Below are positions 1 through 7,944 of a stretch of DNA of 13,168 nt, piece by piece. Source of the stretch: an uncultured Megasphaera sp. (GTDB lineage Bacteria; Bacillota; Negativicutes; Veillonellales; Megasphaeraceae). A program made the position numbers and the translations under genes. The DNA is taken from positions 1 to 13,168 of the forward strand of contig CALBLM010000102.1 of NCBI GenBank assembly GCA_937895695.1. Direction: 5' to 3'. Under the pieces are notes generated by a model, which saw only the letters and a list, made by a program, of their open reading frames with translations, searched no databases and was not told where the DNA came from. Position 1 is the first letter of the stretch, and each line of letters opens with the position of its first letter.

Positions 1-1392
1 CTGTCCATTATGATTGCTGAACAAACTGCAAGAGGAAACTATAGCGGTGCGAAACGGATTTTTCATATTACCTTAATAGCCGTAGTCATTACAGCCTGTT
101 TATGCGGTGTCGCCATGCTGTTTGGGTCACAAGTATTGATTCAATATGGCATGGTGCGAGATGAACGAGCTTTGCTGCCATTAATGGTATTAGCACCGGC
201 CTTGACAATTTCCATGATTACTTGCTGTTTTCGCGGCTATTTTCAAGGGCTGCAGCTTATGACACCGACGGCTGTTTCCCAAATGACAGATCAGTTTGTT
301 CGGGTATGCACGATGCTTGTTCTTGCCTGTTTTTTTCTACCCTATGGATTAGAAAAAGCAGCAGCAGGCGCAACATTTGGGGCTGTTCCAGGAGCAGCTG
401 TTGGACTTGCTGTGATTACCGTATTATATTACCGGCACACACGTACGCCGTTACCGGCTGATACGCGTGTCTTTGCCCCGTGCTACACGATACAGATTCT
501 TCGCCGCCTAGCTGTGTTGGCAATCCCTGTCGCTGCGGCCAACATGCTGCTGCCGGCTGTAGCTAGTATTGATTTATTTATTGTACCGGCCCGACTAGAA
601 ACGGCGGGCTATACGGTTCATGAAGCGACGGCGCTATATGGGTATTTGACAGGTATGGCTAATGGATTGGTACAGCTTCCTACCATTTTAACGATTGCCT
701 TGGCTACCAGTTTGGTACCGGCTGTATCAGCAGCCTATTCAAACCACGATATGAAAGGCGTATTACAACGTGTTCATACGGCCATGCGTATTGCCAATGC
801 CATTACTGTACCGGCATGCTGCGGTTTGGCTGTATTAGCAGTACCTATTTCGCAAATGCTGTATGCAACACCGGCAGCAGGACCGGCAATCTGCGTGTTG
901 TCCATATCTGTCTTTCTCATTGGGCTGCAGCAAATTACCAGTGGCTTACTGCAAGGTATGGGGCATACGGCAATTCCCTTATGCAATATGGTCATTGCCG
1001 CTGTATTTAAAATTGTATTAAGCTGGCAGCTGACAGCCATCCCTTGGCTGGGAGAAGTTGGTGCTGCTTGGGCTACGAATGTCGATTTGGCTATTGCGAC
1101 AGCACTTAACTTATATGTTTCTCATCGATTTATCCAGTACCACGTGCAATGGATGTACGTATGCCGCTTATTTTTAGCTGCTGCAGCTATGGCAGGAACT
1201 GCCTGGTTTATTTATCAGGGACTGGTGCTGTTCTTGGGAAATACATTGGCTACTATCGCAGCGATGGGAATTGCCGTATGCGTATATGTGATTGGGCTCG
1301 TCGTTTTACGAGCCATACAAGCCGATGATATCGCTCGTATACCTGGTATAGGACATAAACTGGTTTCTTTGTTACATCGCTTAGAATCGTAA
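1..1392 (+). CDS. SpoVB/MurJ-like MOP-superfamily lipid-linked sugar flippase, 5'-truncated
   Basis: This is an integral membrane protein, probably a flippase for lipid-linked cell-wall or polysaccharide precursors. The frame is open from base 1 (Leu-Ser-Ile before the first Met at base 10), so the true start lies upstream. The visible 463 residues lack roughly the first 50-90 residues of a family that usually has 510-550. The segment AEQTARGNYSGAKRIF near the start matches the conserved loop after the second helix of the MATE/SpoVB family (KLVAEQ..xGN...A.RIF). About ten to twelve hydrophobic segments follow, rich in Ala, Ile, Leu and Val. The neighbours mazG and hup are the usual partners of spoVB in clostridia, which favours a SpoVB-type assignment over MurJ. 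The organism need not sporulate, since such proteins are kept as general polysaccharide flippases. The family is clear; the substrate is unknown. Confidence 0.85.
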   Translation: MSIMIAEQTARGNYSGAKRIFHITLIAVVITACLCGVAMLFGSQVLIQYGMVRDERALLPLMVLAPALTISMITCCFRGYFQGLQLMTPTAVSQMTDQFVRVCTMLVLACFFLPYGLEKAAAGATFGAVPGAAVGLAVITVLYYRHTRTPLPADTRVFAPCYTIQILRRLAVLAIPVAAANMLLPAVASIDLFIVPARLETAGYTVHEATALYGYLTGMANGLVQLPTILTIALATSLVPAVSAAYSNHDMKGVLQRVHTAMRIANAITVPACCGLAVLAVPISQMLYATPAAGPAICVLSISVFLIGLQQITSGLLQGMGHTAIPLCNMVIAAVFKIVLSWQLTAIPWLGEVGAAWATNVDLAIATALNLYVSHRFIQYHVQWMYVCRLFLAAAAMAGTAWFIYQGLVLFLGNTLATIAAMGIAVCVYVIGLVVLRAIQADDIARIPGIGHKLVSLLHRLES

Positions 1393-1405
1393 AGGAGATA
1401 TCGCA

Positions 1406-2425
1406 ATGGGGACGATTGAAGTACTATATATGGGAAAAGACCAGCCTGGCTGGCAGTATTCAGCGGAAAGAGGGCAATCCTTTGAAGAATGGTATCAGCC
1501 TGTCATTACGCATTTACTAGAACTTGCAACATGCCGTGATATTGTTCATACCGTCCCAGGCGGACCGGAAATGGCGGCTACTGTAAAACAGATGATTCAA
1601 AAAGCTGTCGATGCCCAGCAGCCTACCACGATGCCCTTTGATATGACGCCGATTATCGATGTTATGGCGACATTGCGCGGTGAACACGGCTGCCCTTGGG
1701 ATAAGGCACAAACCCATCAAACGCTGCGCCGTTTTTTACTTGAAGAAGTATATGAAATGCTCGATGCTATTGATCAAAACGACATCCAAGGTATTCGGGA
1801 AGAATTAGGAGATGTATTATATCAAGTGGTAATTCATGCTCGTATTGCCGAAGAAAAAGGTCTTTTTTCAGCGCAGGATGTTGTAAAAGACATTTCAAAA
1901 AAGATGATTCGGCGTCATCCCTACGTTTTTGGTGAAAAAAGCCTTGAAAACATAGGCGCGAGTATGTTAAACTGGGATAGATTAAAGCAAGGAGAACAGC
2001 GACAGCATCATGCGCATCTGCTGGACGGCGTAGTAAAAGGACTGCCGTCTCTCTTACAAGCCTATAAACTTCAAGAAAAAGCAGCGAAAGTTGGATTTGA
2101 ATGGAACGAGATAGACGAAGTCTTCGATAAGTTTCAAGAAGAATGGCAAGAATTTCGCGATGCGATCAACGAACAAGATCTTGATCATATAGAAGAAGAA
2201 GCAGGAGATGTGCTGTTTGTCTTTGCCAATATATGTCGGCGTCTCAAGATAGAGCCGGAATGCGCGTTACATCGAGCTAATACTAAATTTCGCCGTCGTT
2301 TTTCCCATGTAGAAGAACGAGTACAATCTTCTTCTCGTTCGTGGAGTGAGTTTTCGCTTGATGAGCTGGATTCATTTTGGAATGAAGCTAAAATGATAGA
2401 ACGAAAATCGAAAGGAAATGATTAG
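1406..2425 (+). CDS. mazG: Nucleoside triphosphate pyrophosphohydrolase MazG
   Basis: This enzyme hydrolyses (d)NTPs to the monophosphate and pyrophosphate, cleaning the nucleotide pool. The 339-residue protein carries two MazG domains. The first has GCPWDKAQTHQTL at 95-107, the metal-binding E113-E114-E117 and E133/D136, and RRHPYVF at 169-175. The second has E245-E246-E249 and E265/D268. Metal ligands look intact in both. The first 70 residues are not part of standard MazG; the stretch DIVHTVPGGPEMA (45-57) resembles the end of the tetrapyrrole-methylase-like half of Bacillus YabN, so they look like a remnant of that domain. AAAGGAG at 1391-1397 lies 8 nt before the ATG and overlaps the stop of the upstream flippase gene, so the two are co-transcribed. 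Family identity is certain; the role of the N-terminal piece is not known. Confidence 0.95.
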   Translation: MGTIEVLYMGKDQPGWQYSAERGQSFEEWYQPVITHLLELATCRDIVHTVPGGPEMAATVKQMIQKAVDAQQPTTMPFDMTPIIDVMATLRGEHGCPWDKAQTHQTLRRFLLEEVYEMLDAIDQNDIQGIREELGDVLYQVVIHARIAEEKGLFSAQDVVKDISKKMIRRHPYVFGEKSLENIGASMLNWDRLKQGEQRQHHAHLLDGVVKGLPSLLQAYKLQEKAAKVGFEWNEIDEVFDKFQEEWQEFRDAINEQDLDHIEEEAGDVLFVFANICRRLKIEPECALHRANTKFRRRFSHVEERVQSSSRSWSEFSLDELDSFWNEAKMIERKSKGND

Positions 2426-2467
2426 TTTAACACTGACAGATGTAACCATTTAAAGGAGGACTTAGTA

Positions 2468-2746
2468 ATGAATAAAACCGATTTAATCAAAAACGTAGCC
2501 GAAAATGCTGAATTGACGAAAAAAGATGCAGAAAAAGCAATAAAAGCTGTATTTGAAGAAATTAGCCAAGCATTAGCTGATGGTGATAAAGTACAAATTA
2601 TTGGTTTTGGCACATTTGAAGTTCGTCAGCGTAAAGCACGCGAAGGCCGCAATCCTCGCAACAACGAACCGATTCAAATTGAAGCATCCAAAACACCGGC
2701 ATTTAAAGCTGGCAAACAGTTAAAAGACTTGGTCAACAATAAATAA
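2468..2746 (+). CDS. hup: HU-family DNA-binding protein
   Basis: This small nucleoid protein binds and bends DNA as a dimer. Its 92 residues are the standard length. The N-terminal helices (2-38) are followed by the DNA-binding beta arm with [10 protein letters not shown] (46-55) and [10 protein letters not shown] (60-69), including the intercalating Pro63 of the RNP motif, then the conserved [12 protein letters not shown] end (76-87). The ATG is preceded by a strong TAAAGGAGGA ribosome binding site at 2451-2460. It lies 42 nt after mazG and is followed by a strong terminator. I could not find a convincing private promoter in the short gap, so it may be read from upstream or from a promoter inside mazG. 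The spoVB-mazG-hup order is known from clostridia. Confidence 0.97.
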   Translation: MNKTDLIKNVAENAELTKKDAEKAIKAVFEEISQALADGDKVQIIGFGTFEVRQRKAREGRNPRNNEPIQIEASKTPAFKAGKQLKDLVNNK

Positions 2747-2759
2747 GTAACCAATCAAA

Positions 2760-2796
2760 GGAAGGGCCGCATAAAAAACGGCCCTTTTCTTTTCTT
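2760..2796 (+). terminator. Rho-independent terminator after hup
   Basis: A perfect 8-bp stem, AAGGGCCG (2762-2769) with CGGCCCTT (2779-2786), closes a 9-nt A-rich loop and can be lengthened by G-U pairs at its base. It is followed by a T-rich tract (TTCTTTTCTT). It begins 13 nt after the hup stop and should end the flippase-mazG-hup transcript. Confidence 0.92.
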
Positions 2797-2823
2797 ACAA
2801 TTTGTCGTAACATAGTATATAAT
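2794..2823 (+). promoter_or_regulatory. Predicted sigma-A promoter for the glycosyltransferase gene
   Basis: A perfect TATAAT lies at 2818-2823, with CTTACA (4 of 6 matches to TTGACA) at 2794-2799 and an 18-bp spacer. It sits just after the hup terminator and about 40 nt before the next ATG, where a promoter is needed. The -35 box is weak. Confidence 0.55.
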
Positions 2824-2862
2824 TAAGTATTTAAAATCTTCTACGTAAAAGAAGGAATTTCC

Positions 2863-4023
2863 ATGACGAAGAAAAAAGTCCTCATTATGTCGGCTTCTAT
2901 TGGAACTGGACATACACAGGCAGCACGAGCCATAGAAGAATATATTAAAACGCTGCCCGAAGAGTGGGACGTAGAGCAGCTAGATTTTTTATCGAATGAA
3001 GTCCTTTCCATTGACAATATTGTAAAGGAAACATATATAAAAATTCTGGATTTATTTCCTATGCTGTATGATCTGATGTATTATTCTTCCCAAGGCTATA
3101 AAAAAGGCATGGTTGTAAAAACACTGATTGCCTGGGGACTTAAACGCCGCATGCTTCGTGTACTGGCTGAAAAAAAACCGGATATATTAGTATTTACGCA
3201 TCCTTTTCCTGCTGGTGCAGCGGCGTTATTAAAACGACAGCATCGCTTACAGATTCCCATTGTTGGTGTCATTACAGACTTTGCGATTCATCAGCTTTGG
3301 GTATATCCGCAAATGGATTTGTATTGTGTTGCGGCTTCACAGCTCAAAGAATTATTAATGCAGCAGGGAATTGATGGTGATAAAATTATTGTTTCCGGCA
3401 TTCCTGTACGCAGTGCCTTTCATCACAGCCATTGGCTTTGGGATGAAACCCACGCGAAAGACAAAAATGTATTGATTATGGGCGGCGGACTGGGAATGGG
3501 ATCGATTCGCCAATCTCTCGTTTTATTGGATAAATTGGATGTCGTCGATAGTTTTACTGTTGTCACGGGATATAATGCAGATTTGTATGACGAAATTTAT
3601 CAGCTGCGTCATGAACTGCGTCATCCTGTACAAGTGCTGGGATATACCAATCATATTCCCAAACTGATGCAGCAAGCGGCGTTGCTGGTGACAAAACCAG
3701 GCGCCCTGACTTGCACAGAAGCTGCTACCGTACAGGTACCGATGGTGTTATACAGTCCTATTCCGGGACAAGAAGAAGCTAATGCAACGTATATGCAGGA
3801 AAAATGCTGTGCCCGTTGGGTTAAACGACAGGAAGATTTAGTCAACGTAGTGTCCGAACTTCTTAGGCACCCCGATATGCTGCAAACCATGGCTGATGCT
3901 AGTTTATCATGTCATCGTAACGGGGCAAGTATCATTAGTGGGCAAATTTGCCGTATGTTGTTGCCTAAACCAGGGCATCAGTTGAACCCATCGGGAAGTT
4001 CATGCTCACATGAAACGATATAA
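2863..4023 (+). CDS. UgtP/MGDG-synthase-family glycosyltransferase (GT28)
   Basis: This is probably a membrane-surface glycosyltransferase that adds sugar from a UDP-sugar to diacylglycerol or a related lipid. The 386-residue protein has the two-domain GT-B layout. The N-terminal acceptor domain opens with VLIMSASIGTGHTQAA (6-21), the hallmark of monogalactosyldiacylglycerol synthases. The C-terminal nucleotide-sugar half has MGGGLGMG (206-213), VLGYTNHIPKLM (258-269), KPGALTCTEA (278-287) and PGQEEAN (301-307), all expected in the family. The KPG motif here is followed by Ala rather than the more common Gly. Length is normal. GAAGG at 2851-2855 precedes the ATG. It stands alone between two terminators, so it is probably monocistronic. 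Whether it makes a glycolipid or acts on another envelope lipid cannot be read from the sequence. Confidence 0.88.
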   Translation: MTKKKVLIMSASIGTGHTQAARAIEEYIKTLPEEWDVEQLDFLSNEVLSIDNIVKETYIKILDLFPMLYDLMYYSSQGYKKGMVVKTLIAWGLKRRMLRVLAEKKPDILVFTHPFPAGAAALLKRQHRLQIPIVGVITDFAIHQLWVYPQMDLYCVAASQLKELLMQQGIDGDKIIVSGIPVRSAFHHSHWLWDETHAKDKNVLIMGGGLGMGSIRQSLVLLDKLDVVDSFTVVTGYNADLYDEIYQLRHELRHPVQVLGYTNHIPKLMQQAALLVTKPGALTCTEAATVQVPMVLYSPIPGQEEANATYMQEKCCARWVKRQEDLVNVVSELLRHPDMLQTMADASLSCHRNGASIISGQICRMLLPKPGHQLNPSGSSCSHETI

Positions 4024-4024
4024 T
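4019..4024 (+). promoter_or_regulatory. Candidate -10 element overlapping the end of the glycosyltransferase gene
   Basis: A perfect TATAAT covers the last codons and stop of the glycosyltransferase gene. No good -35 box lies 16-18 bp upstream. If used, transcription would start near 4031, inside the 5' arm of the following terminator. It is the only promoter-like element close to the next gene. Confidence 0.3.
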
Positions 4025-4027
4025 AAT

Positions 4028-4076
4028 GCCGGGGCATCACGCAGCACAGCTGTTGTGACTGCATCCGGCTTTTTTT
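4028..4076 (+). terminator. Rho-independent terminator between the glycosyltransferase and deacetylase genes
   Basis: An outer stem GCCGG (4028-4032) with CCGGC (4065-4069) encloses an inner stem, GCAG/CTGC (4041-4044 with 4059-4062) continued by CACA/TGTG (4045-4048 with 4054-4057). Seven T residues follow at 4070-4076. The hairpin ends only 4 nt before the ribosome binding site of the next gene, so it may act as an attenuator. Confidence 0.8.
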
Positions 4077-4092
4077 GCAGAAAGGAGTCTAT

Positions 4093-5448
4093 ATGAAACA
4101 ATCAAAAAAACGTCGTTCATCACGCCGTCATTTGCATCCTTTAATTACGCCTCTGAGCATCTTATTTGTCATGCTGGCCATTTGTGTTGGGGCCTATTGG
4201 AATGCCAATGCGGACACACCTGCAACAGCCTCGCCGGTGGCAGCTATGGATCACCTGACACCGACAGATACAACCGGAAAAGACGCTGTATACACCCAAG
4301 TTTCAGCAGATGTCCAAGGAGCTGTCGAATCTTGGCTGCAGATGCAGCAAGCTGATGTATCTACTATCAAAACAGAAGATCGTCAGGAATATCGCCGTGC
4401 TACGGGAGGCTCGATTCGTTGGACAACCAGAAGTTTGTTAGTCGTTCCTAAAAAATCTTTTTCTAAACAGAATTTGGAAAAACAGTTGCGTACTAGCAAC
4501 GGAAATGTCGTTTTGTATCGAACTGAAGAAACGACATTAGACGGAAAAGCGGTGACAGAATATGATATTGCATATTTCGAAATGCTGGATACAGAACAGC
4601 TCTATCTGGTTATGGATAAATTATATGTAACTGCACCCAAAATGAATTCGAGTATATTGGATGATGTGAAAAAGCTTGTTTTAGGATCGTCTAGCGGTTT
4701 TCTGAAGGATAGCACAACGACTGCGACAGTAGAAGATACAAAGTCATCCAATAGTCAGACTGTAGGTAAACAAAAACATCCGACACAAGTAAAGGGCCGC
4801 TTAGCGATTGTCATTGATGACTGTGGCAGTGATATGACAACACTGAACAAGTTAAATTCCCTGCCCATTCCGCTGACATATGCAGTCATGCCCAATAAAC
4901 CACATACAACAGAATCAGCGCAAAGCGGATATCAGGCAGGACGCAAAATTTTTGTTCATCTACCCATGCAGCCGTTACATGTCGCGTCTTCTGAATCTAC
5001 GTATATCAGCAGTGATATGAGCGACAGCAAAGTGAAATCGACAACGAATGAGCTGCTGGATCAAGTGCCGCATGCTATTGGCATGAACAATCATCAAGGC
5101 TCCATGGCAACGGCAGATTCCCGTATTATGAAAGATGTCATGTCCGTCATGAAAAAACGTAAGATGGTATATCTGGACAGCCGAACCAACAGTACTTCCG
5201 TAGGGGAACAGACAGCCGCATCGATGGGCATTGCGACGAGTCGGAATAACTTATTTATTGACAATGATGCCGACGTAGCAGCAATTAAAAAACGTATTCG
5301 CCAAGGCGGCGACATCGCAAAAAGCAATGGCAGTGCCATTATCATTGGTCATTGTCGACCTAAAACAGCGCAAGCGCTTAGTGAAATGATTGATGAATTA
5401 GTACAAGAAGGTATTGAGATTGTATTTGTTACAGATCTCATGCAGTAA
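4093..5448 (+). CDS. Divergent polysaccharide deacetylase family protein (YibQ/DUF610 type)
   Basis: This 451-residue protein is predicted to be anchored in the inner membrane with its enzyme-like domain outside. A basic N-terminus is followed by one hydrophobic segment (about 17-36), then a linker and a poorly conserved region to about 225. The C-terminal 220 residues are the divergent polysaccharide deacetylase fold: VIDDCG (240-245, Asp242-Asp243), HLPMQP (289-294), NNHQGS (332-337), LDSRT (361-365) and IGHCRP (418-423). These are the metal and active-site positions of the family, whose substrate is not settled; a cell-wall sugar is likely. The frame is open back to a TTG at 4075, but AAAGGAG (4081-4087) 5 nt before the ATG at 4093 fixes the start. 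The TauE-type gene follows 9 nt downstream, implying one transcript. Confidence 0.88.
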   Translation: MKQSKKRRSSRRHLHPLITPLSILFVMLAICVGAYWNANADTPATASPVAAMDHLTPTDTTGKDAVYTQVSADVQGAVESWLQMQQADVSTIKTEDRQEYRRATGGSIRWTTRSLLVVPKKSFSKQNLEKQLRTSNGNVVLYRTEETTLDGKAVTEYDIAYFEMLDTEQLYLVMDKLYVTAPKMNSSILDDVKKLVLGSSSGFLKDSTTTATVEDTKSSNSQTVGKQKHPTQVKGRLAIVIDDCGSDMTTLNKLNSLPIPLTYAVMPNKPHTTESAQSGYQAGRKIFVHLPMQPLHVASSESTYISSDMSDSKVKSTTNELLDQVPHAIGMNNHQGSMATADSRIMKDVMSVMKKRKMVYLDSRTNSTSVGEQTAASMGIATSRNNLFIDNDADVAAIKKRIRQGGDIAKSNGSAIIIGHCRPKTAQALSEMIDELVQEGIEIVFVTDLMQ

Positions 5449-5457
5449 GGAGTATTC

Positions 5458-6237
5458 ATGGAGATTTTGCAAGACATTTCAATATATATGTTGTTGTTTA
5501 TCATGGCCGGTGGATTTTTAGCTGGTTTTGTAGATTCTATTGCCGGTGGTGGTGGACTCATATCGCTACCGGTATTAATGGCAACAGGTATGCCGCCCCA
5601 TTTAGCTGTAGGTACCAATAAATTTGCTACAACATTTGGTGCCATCATGAGTGCTTGGCAATTTTTACGGGCTGGAAAAGTAGATCGCCACTTAATCAAG
5701 CATCTTATACCGTTTACCTTTATCGGAGCTGTCATCGGTTGTATGTGCATGATTCATATATCTGCAAACTGGCTGCAGCCTATTGTTATTTTCGCCTTAG
5801 TTGTTGCCGCGCTCATTGTGTTTACACAACGCAAGCTTGGTAGTACGACTACCTATCCGGGAGAAACAAAAAAAACCGTATTACAGTCCATTGCCGTAGC
5901 TTTTTGCATTGGTATATATGATGGATTTATTGGACCTGGAACGGGTACATTTTTAATTATTGCCTTTGCCATGATTGGATTTGATTTTATTATCGCTGCC
6001 GGCAATGCCAAAATATTGAATTTAGTCAGTAATTTGACAGCCTTTGTTTTGTTGGTATACAGTGGAAAAATTCTATATGTCTATGGAATTGCCATGGCTG
6101 TCTGCATTTTTATCGGTGCTTATTTTGGATCTCGAATGGCGATTCATCGTGGCACAGGATTTGTCCGTCATATTATGCTGGCTGTCACTGTCATGTTAAT
6201 TGGGAAATTAGCGTTAACCTATGCGGGTATACTATAA
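5458..6237 (+). CDS. TauE/SafE-family membrane permease
   Basis: This 259-residue integral membrane protein belongs to the TauE/SafE (DUF81) family, whose known members export or import organosulfur compounds and sulfite or related organic anions. It shows the internal duplication of the family. The first half has GFVDSIAGGGG (23-33), LPVL (37-40) and GTNKF (52-56). The second has GIYDGFIGPGTGTF (152-165) and GNAKILNLVSN (182-192). About eight hydrophobic segments are visible, and length is typical. AAGGAG overlaps the stop of the upstream deacetylase gene and lies 5-6 nt before the ATG; the next gene starts 14 nt after its stop. The transported compound cannot be inferred, and the neighbouring deacetylase and dehydrogenase do not point to sulfur metabolism. 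Confidence 0.92.
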   Translation: MEILQDISIYMLLFIMAGGFLAGFVDSIAGGGGLISLPVLMATGMPPHLAVGTNKFATTFGAIMSAWQFLRAGKVDRHLIKHLIPFTFIGAVIGCMCMIHISANWLQPIVIFALVVAALIVFTQRKLGSTTTYPGETKKTVLQSIAVAFCIGIYDGFIGPGTGTFLIIAFAMIGFDFIIAAGNAKILNLVSNLTAFVLLVYSGKILYVYGIAMAVCIFIGAYFGSRMAIHRGTGFVRHIMLAVTVMLIGKLALTYAGIL

Positions 6238-6251
6238 AAAGGAGCGTATAC

Positions 6252-6998
6252 ATGGAATCTAAAATCGTATGTATCAGTGGTGGCACATCCGGCATCGGCT
6301 TGGCAACAGCTGAAATTTTGCTGGAAAGAGGCTGGCAGGCGGCTATTTGTGGCCGTAATCCGAAAAAAGGGACTGAAGCACTGCAATATTTGACACAAAA
6401 AGGGTATACGGCATTCTATATTACCGGAGACGTTAGCAGCGATGAAGATTGTCAACAAATCATTGCACAAACGATACAGCACTTTGGGCGGTTAGATGGG
6501 CTCGTGACGTCTGCCGGATATTATGAAGAGGAATTGCTAGAAAATACGACACCCCAGCAAGTGCAACAACTATTTGCAGTTAATGTTTATGGAACGATTT
6601 CATTATGCCGATATGCCTTGCCGTATTTGAAAAAGACCAGTGGCAGCATTGTAACGGTTAGCAGTGATGCCGGCCTGCAGGGAAATGTAGCTTGTTCCAT
6701 TTATGGTGCTACCAAAGGGGCCGTCGTCGCCTTTACGAAATCCTTAGCCCTAGAAGCAGCACCGCATCAAGTACGCGTCAATTGCGTATGCCCCGGCGAC
6801 GTGGATACGCCGTTATTAGAAAAACAACTGCAACGCGATCCGTCTCTTACTAGAAAGGCGCTGCAAGAACAATACCCATTGTATCGCTTGGCAAAACCGG
6901 AAGAAGTGGGTCGAAGTATTGCATTCTTATTGAGCGAAGATGCTTCTTTTATTACGGCATCAGCCTTATCCGTAGATGGCGGTTTGACAAGCTGGTAA
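6252..6998 (+). CDS. Short-chain dehydrogenase/reductase (classical SDR)
   Basis: This 248-residue cytosolic NAD(P)-dependent oxidoreductase has the complete classical SDR set: cofactor motif SGGTSGIG (9-16), Asp60-Val61 that holds the adenine ring, TSAG (86-89) in place of NNAG, and the catalytic tetrad Asn111, Ser138 (SS at 137-138), Tyr151 and Lys155 in YGATK. PGDVDTP (181-187) follows, and the usual Rossmann C-terminus ends in VDGG. Arg35 after the second strand hints at NADP(H) preference. Length fits FabG-like and sugar or alcohol dehydrogenases. The substrate is unknown. It could be a FabG paralogue, but there are no fatty-acid genes nearby. The ATG follows AAGGAG at 6239-6244 and lies 14 nt from the permease stop. 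Confidence 0.93.
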   Translation: MESKIVCISGGTSGIGLATAEILLERGWQAAICGRNPKKGTEALQYLTQKGYTAFYITGDVSSDEDCQQIIAQTIQHFGRLDGLVTSAGYYEEELLENTTPQQVQQLFAVNVYGTISLCRYALPYLKKTSGSIVTVSSDAGLQGNVACSIYGATKGAVVAFTKSLALEAAPHQVRVNCVCPGDVDTPLLEKQLQRDPSLTRKALQEQYPLYRLAKPEEVGRSIAFLLSEDASFITASALSVDGGLTSW

Positions 6999-7012
6999 AA
7001 AAATGAGAAAAT
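6984..7012 (+). promoter_or_regulatory. Possible promoter upstream of the DUF697-like gene
   Basis: A perfect TTGACA at 6984-6989 lies 17 bp before GAAAAT (7007-7012, 4 of 6 matches). The -35 box is inside the last SDR codons and could be incidental coding sequence. The 58-nt gap that follows is very AT-rich and has no terminator-like hairpin, so read-through from the SDR gene is also possible. Confidence 0.4.
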
Positions 7013-7056
7013 TAAATAAATCTTAATAAATTTTTTAGGGCGATGGGGTGATATAC

Positions 7057-7935
7057 ATGGCAGAAGAAATGAAAACTGTAGAAGAATTGATGAAAGAAAT
7101 TGAAGCTTTAAAACAGGAATTAGCTGATTTAAAAGCAAAAACACCGGTGCCGAATGATGATGCGTCGACTGTGATGAATTCGTTAGAACAATCCGCAGAA
7201 GATGCCGATGTCAAAGTAGAAACATTATGTCGGTGGGCAGCAGCTCGTGCAGGTGCTATTGTGGTGGCACCTGTATTGGGAACCGTAGCGTTAATGGCTA
7301 ATGAAGTATATTTGGTAAGCCGTATTGCGCGTGTATATAATGTCAAACTGACAGAACGGGCACTGATTGCATTCTTAGGAGCTGTAGGAAGTCGTGTAGC
7401 AGGGAATATTTTGACTACCTTGATTCCTTTTAGTGCCATTCAAGTACCTGTAGCTGTAGGTATTACGTACAGTTTAGGGCGTGTTACACAACGCTGGATG
7501 AAAGATGGTATGCCTACAGATATGGGGCCATACATTGAAATGATGGCAGAATGGAAAGACAAAGCACGGGAACAAGTAGACCGGCTTCGTGAAAATCCGC
7601 TGAAAAACATTCCCCTTGGCGATGAAACCATTGATTTTATGAAAAAGTGGGGCGGTGCTGCCAAAGACAAACTGCAGGATGTAAAAGAAAAAGGCCAAGA
7701 ATTGTATCATACTGTACGTCATCCGAATGATCTCGTCGATGAAATTATAGACGAAAAAGATCCGACCCAAACTGCAGAGGCATCGGAAACCGAAAAAAAA
7801 GGGGATGAACCGAAGGAAAAAACGCAAACAGATACAATCGCAGAAAAACCTGCTGCCAATATGGCCTCTTCAGCACTTGATGAACAGGTAAAAGCAGCTG
7901 TAGAAGATGCTAAAAAGCCATTGGAAAACGGATAG
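7057..7935 (+). CDS. DUF697-like membrane protein with coiled-coil N-terminus and charged tail
   Basis: The function of this 292-residue protein is unknown. Residues 3-28 are heptad-like and rich in Glu, Lys and Leu, so probably a coiled coil. Residues about 62-150 resemble the DUF697 domain found at the end of YcjF-type and GTPase-linked membrane proteins: a hydrophobic segment (64-80), VYLVSRIARVYNVKLTERAL (84-103), then a Gly/Ala-rich hydrophobic stretch and TYSLGRVTQRWM (137-148). No GTPase domain is present. From about 235 the tail is highly charged and probably disordered. I chose the ATG at 7057 because GGGGTG (7045-7050) is spaced for it; a GTG at 7048 is in frame but overlaps that site. 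It is followed 9 nt later by the DUF1232 gene, so the two may work together at the membrane. Confidence 0.75.
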   Translation: MAEEMKTVEELMKEIEALKQELADLKAKTPVPNDDASTVMNSLEQSAEDADVKVETLCRWAAARAGAIVVAPVLGTVALMANEVYLVSRIARVYNVKLTERALIAFLGAVGSRVAGNILTTLIPFSAIQVPVAVGITYSLGRVTQRWMKDGMPTDMGPYIEMMAEWKDKAREQVDRLRENPLKNIPLGDETIDFMKKWGGAAKDKLQDVKEKGQELYHTVRHPNDLVDEIIDEKDPTQTAEASETEKKGDEPKEKTQTDTIAEKPAANMASSALDEQVKAAVEDAKKPLENG

Positions 7936-7944
7936 GAGTCGCCT

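Noticed and set aside
4075..4092. TTG at 4075 as the deacetylase start
   Set aside because: It lies in the U tract of the terminator and would place the ribosome binding site inside the coding region; the ATG at 4093 has an ideal site 5 nt upstream.
5349..5750. 133-codon open frame on the minus strand
   Set aside because: It overlaps the deacetylase and TauE-type genes, has no ribosome binding site or family resemblance, and its low-complexity composition is that expected of antisense to membrane-protein codons.
7035..7439. 134-codon open frame on the minus strand
   Set aside because: It lies antisense to the DUF697-like gene, which has a ribosome binding site, domain character and operon context; the minus frame has none.
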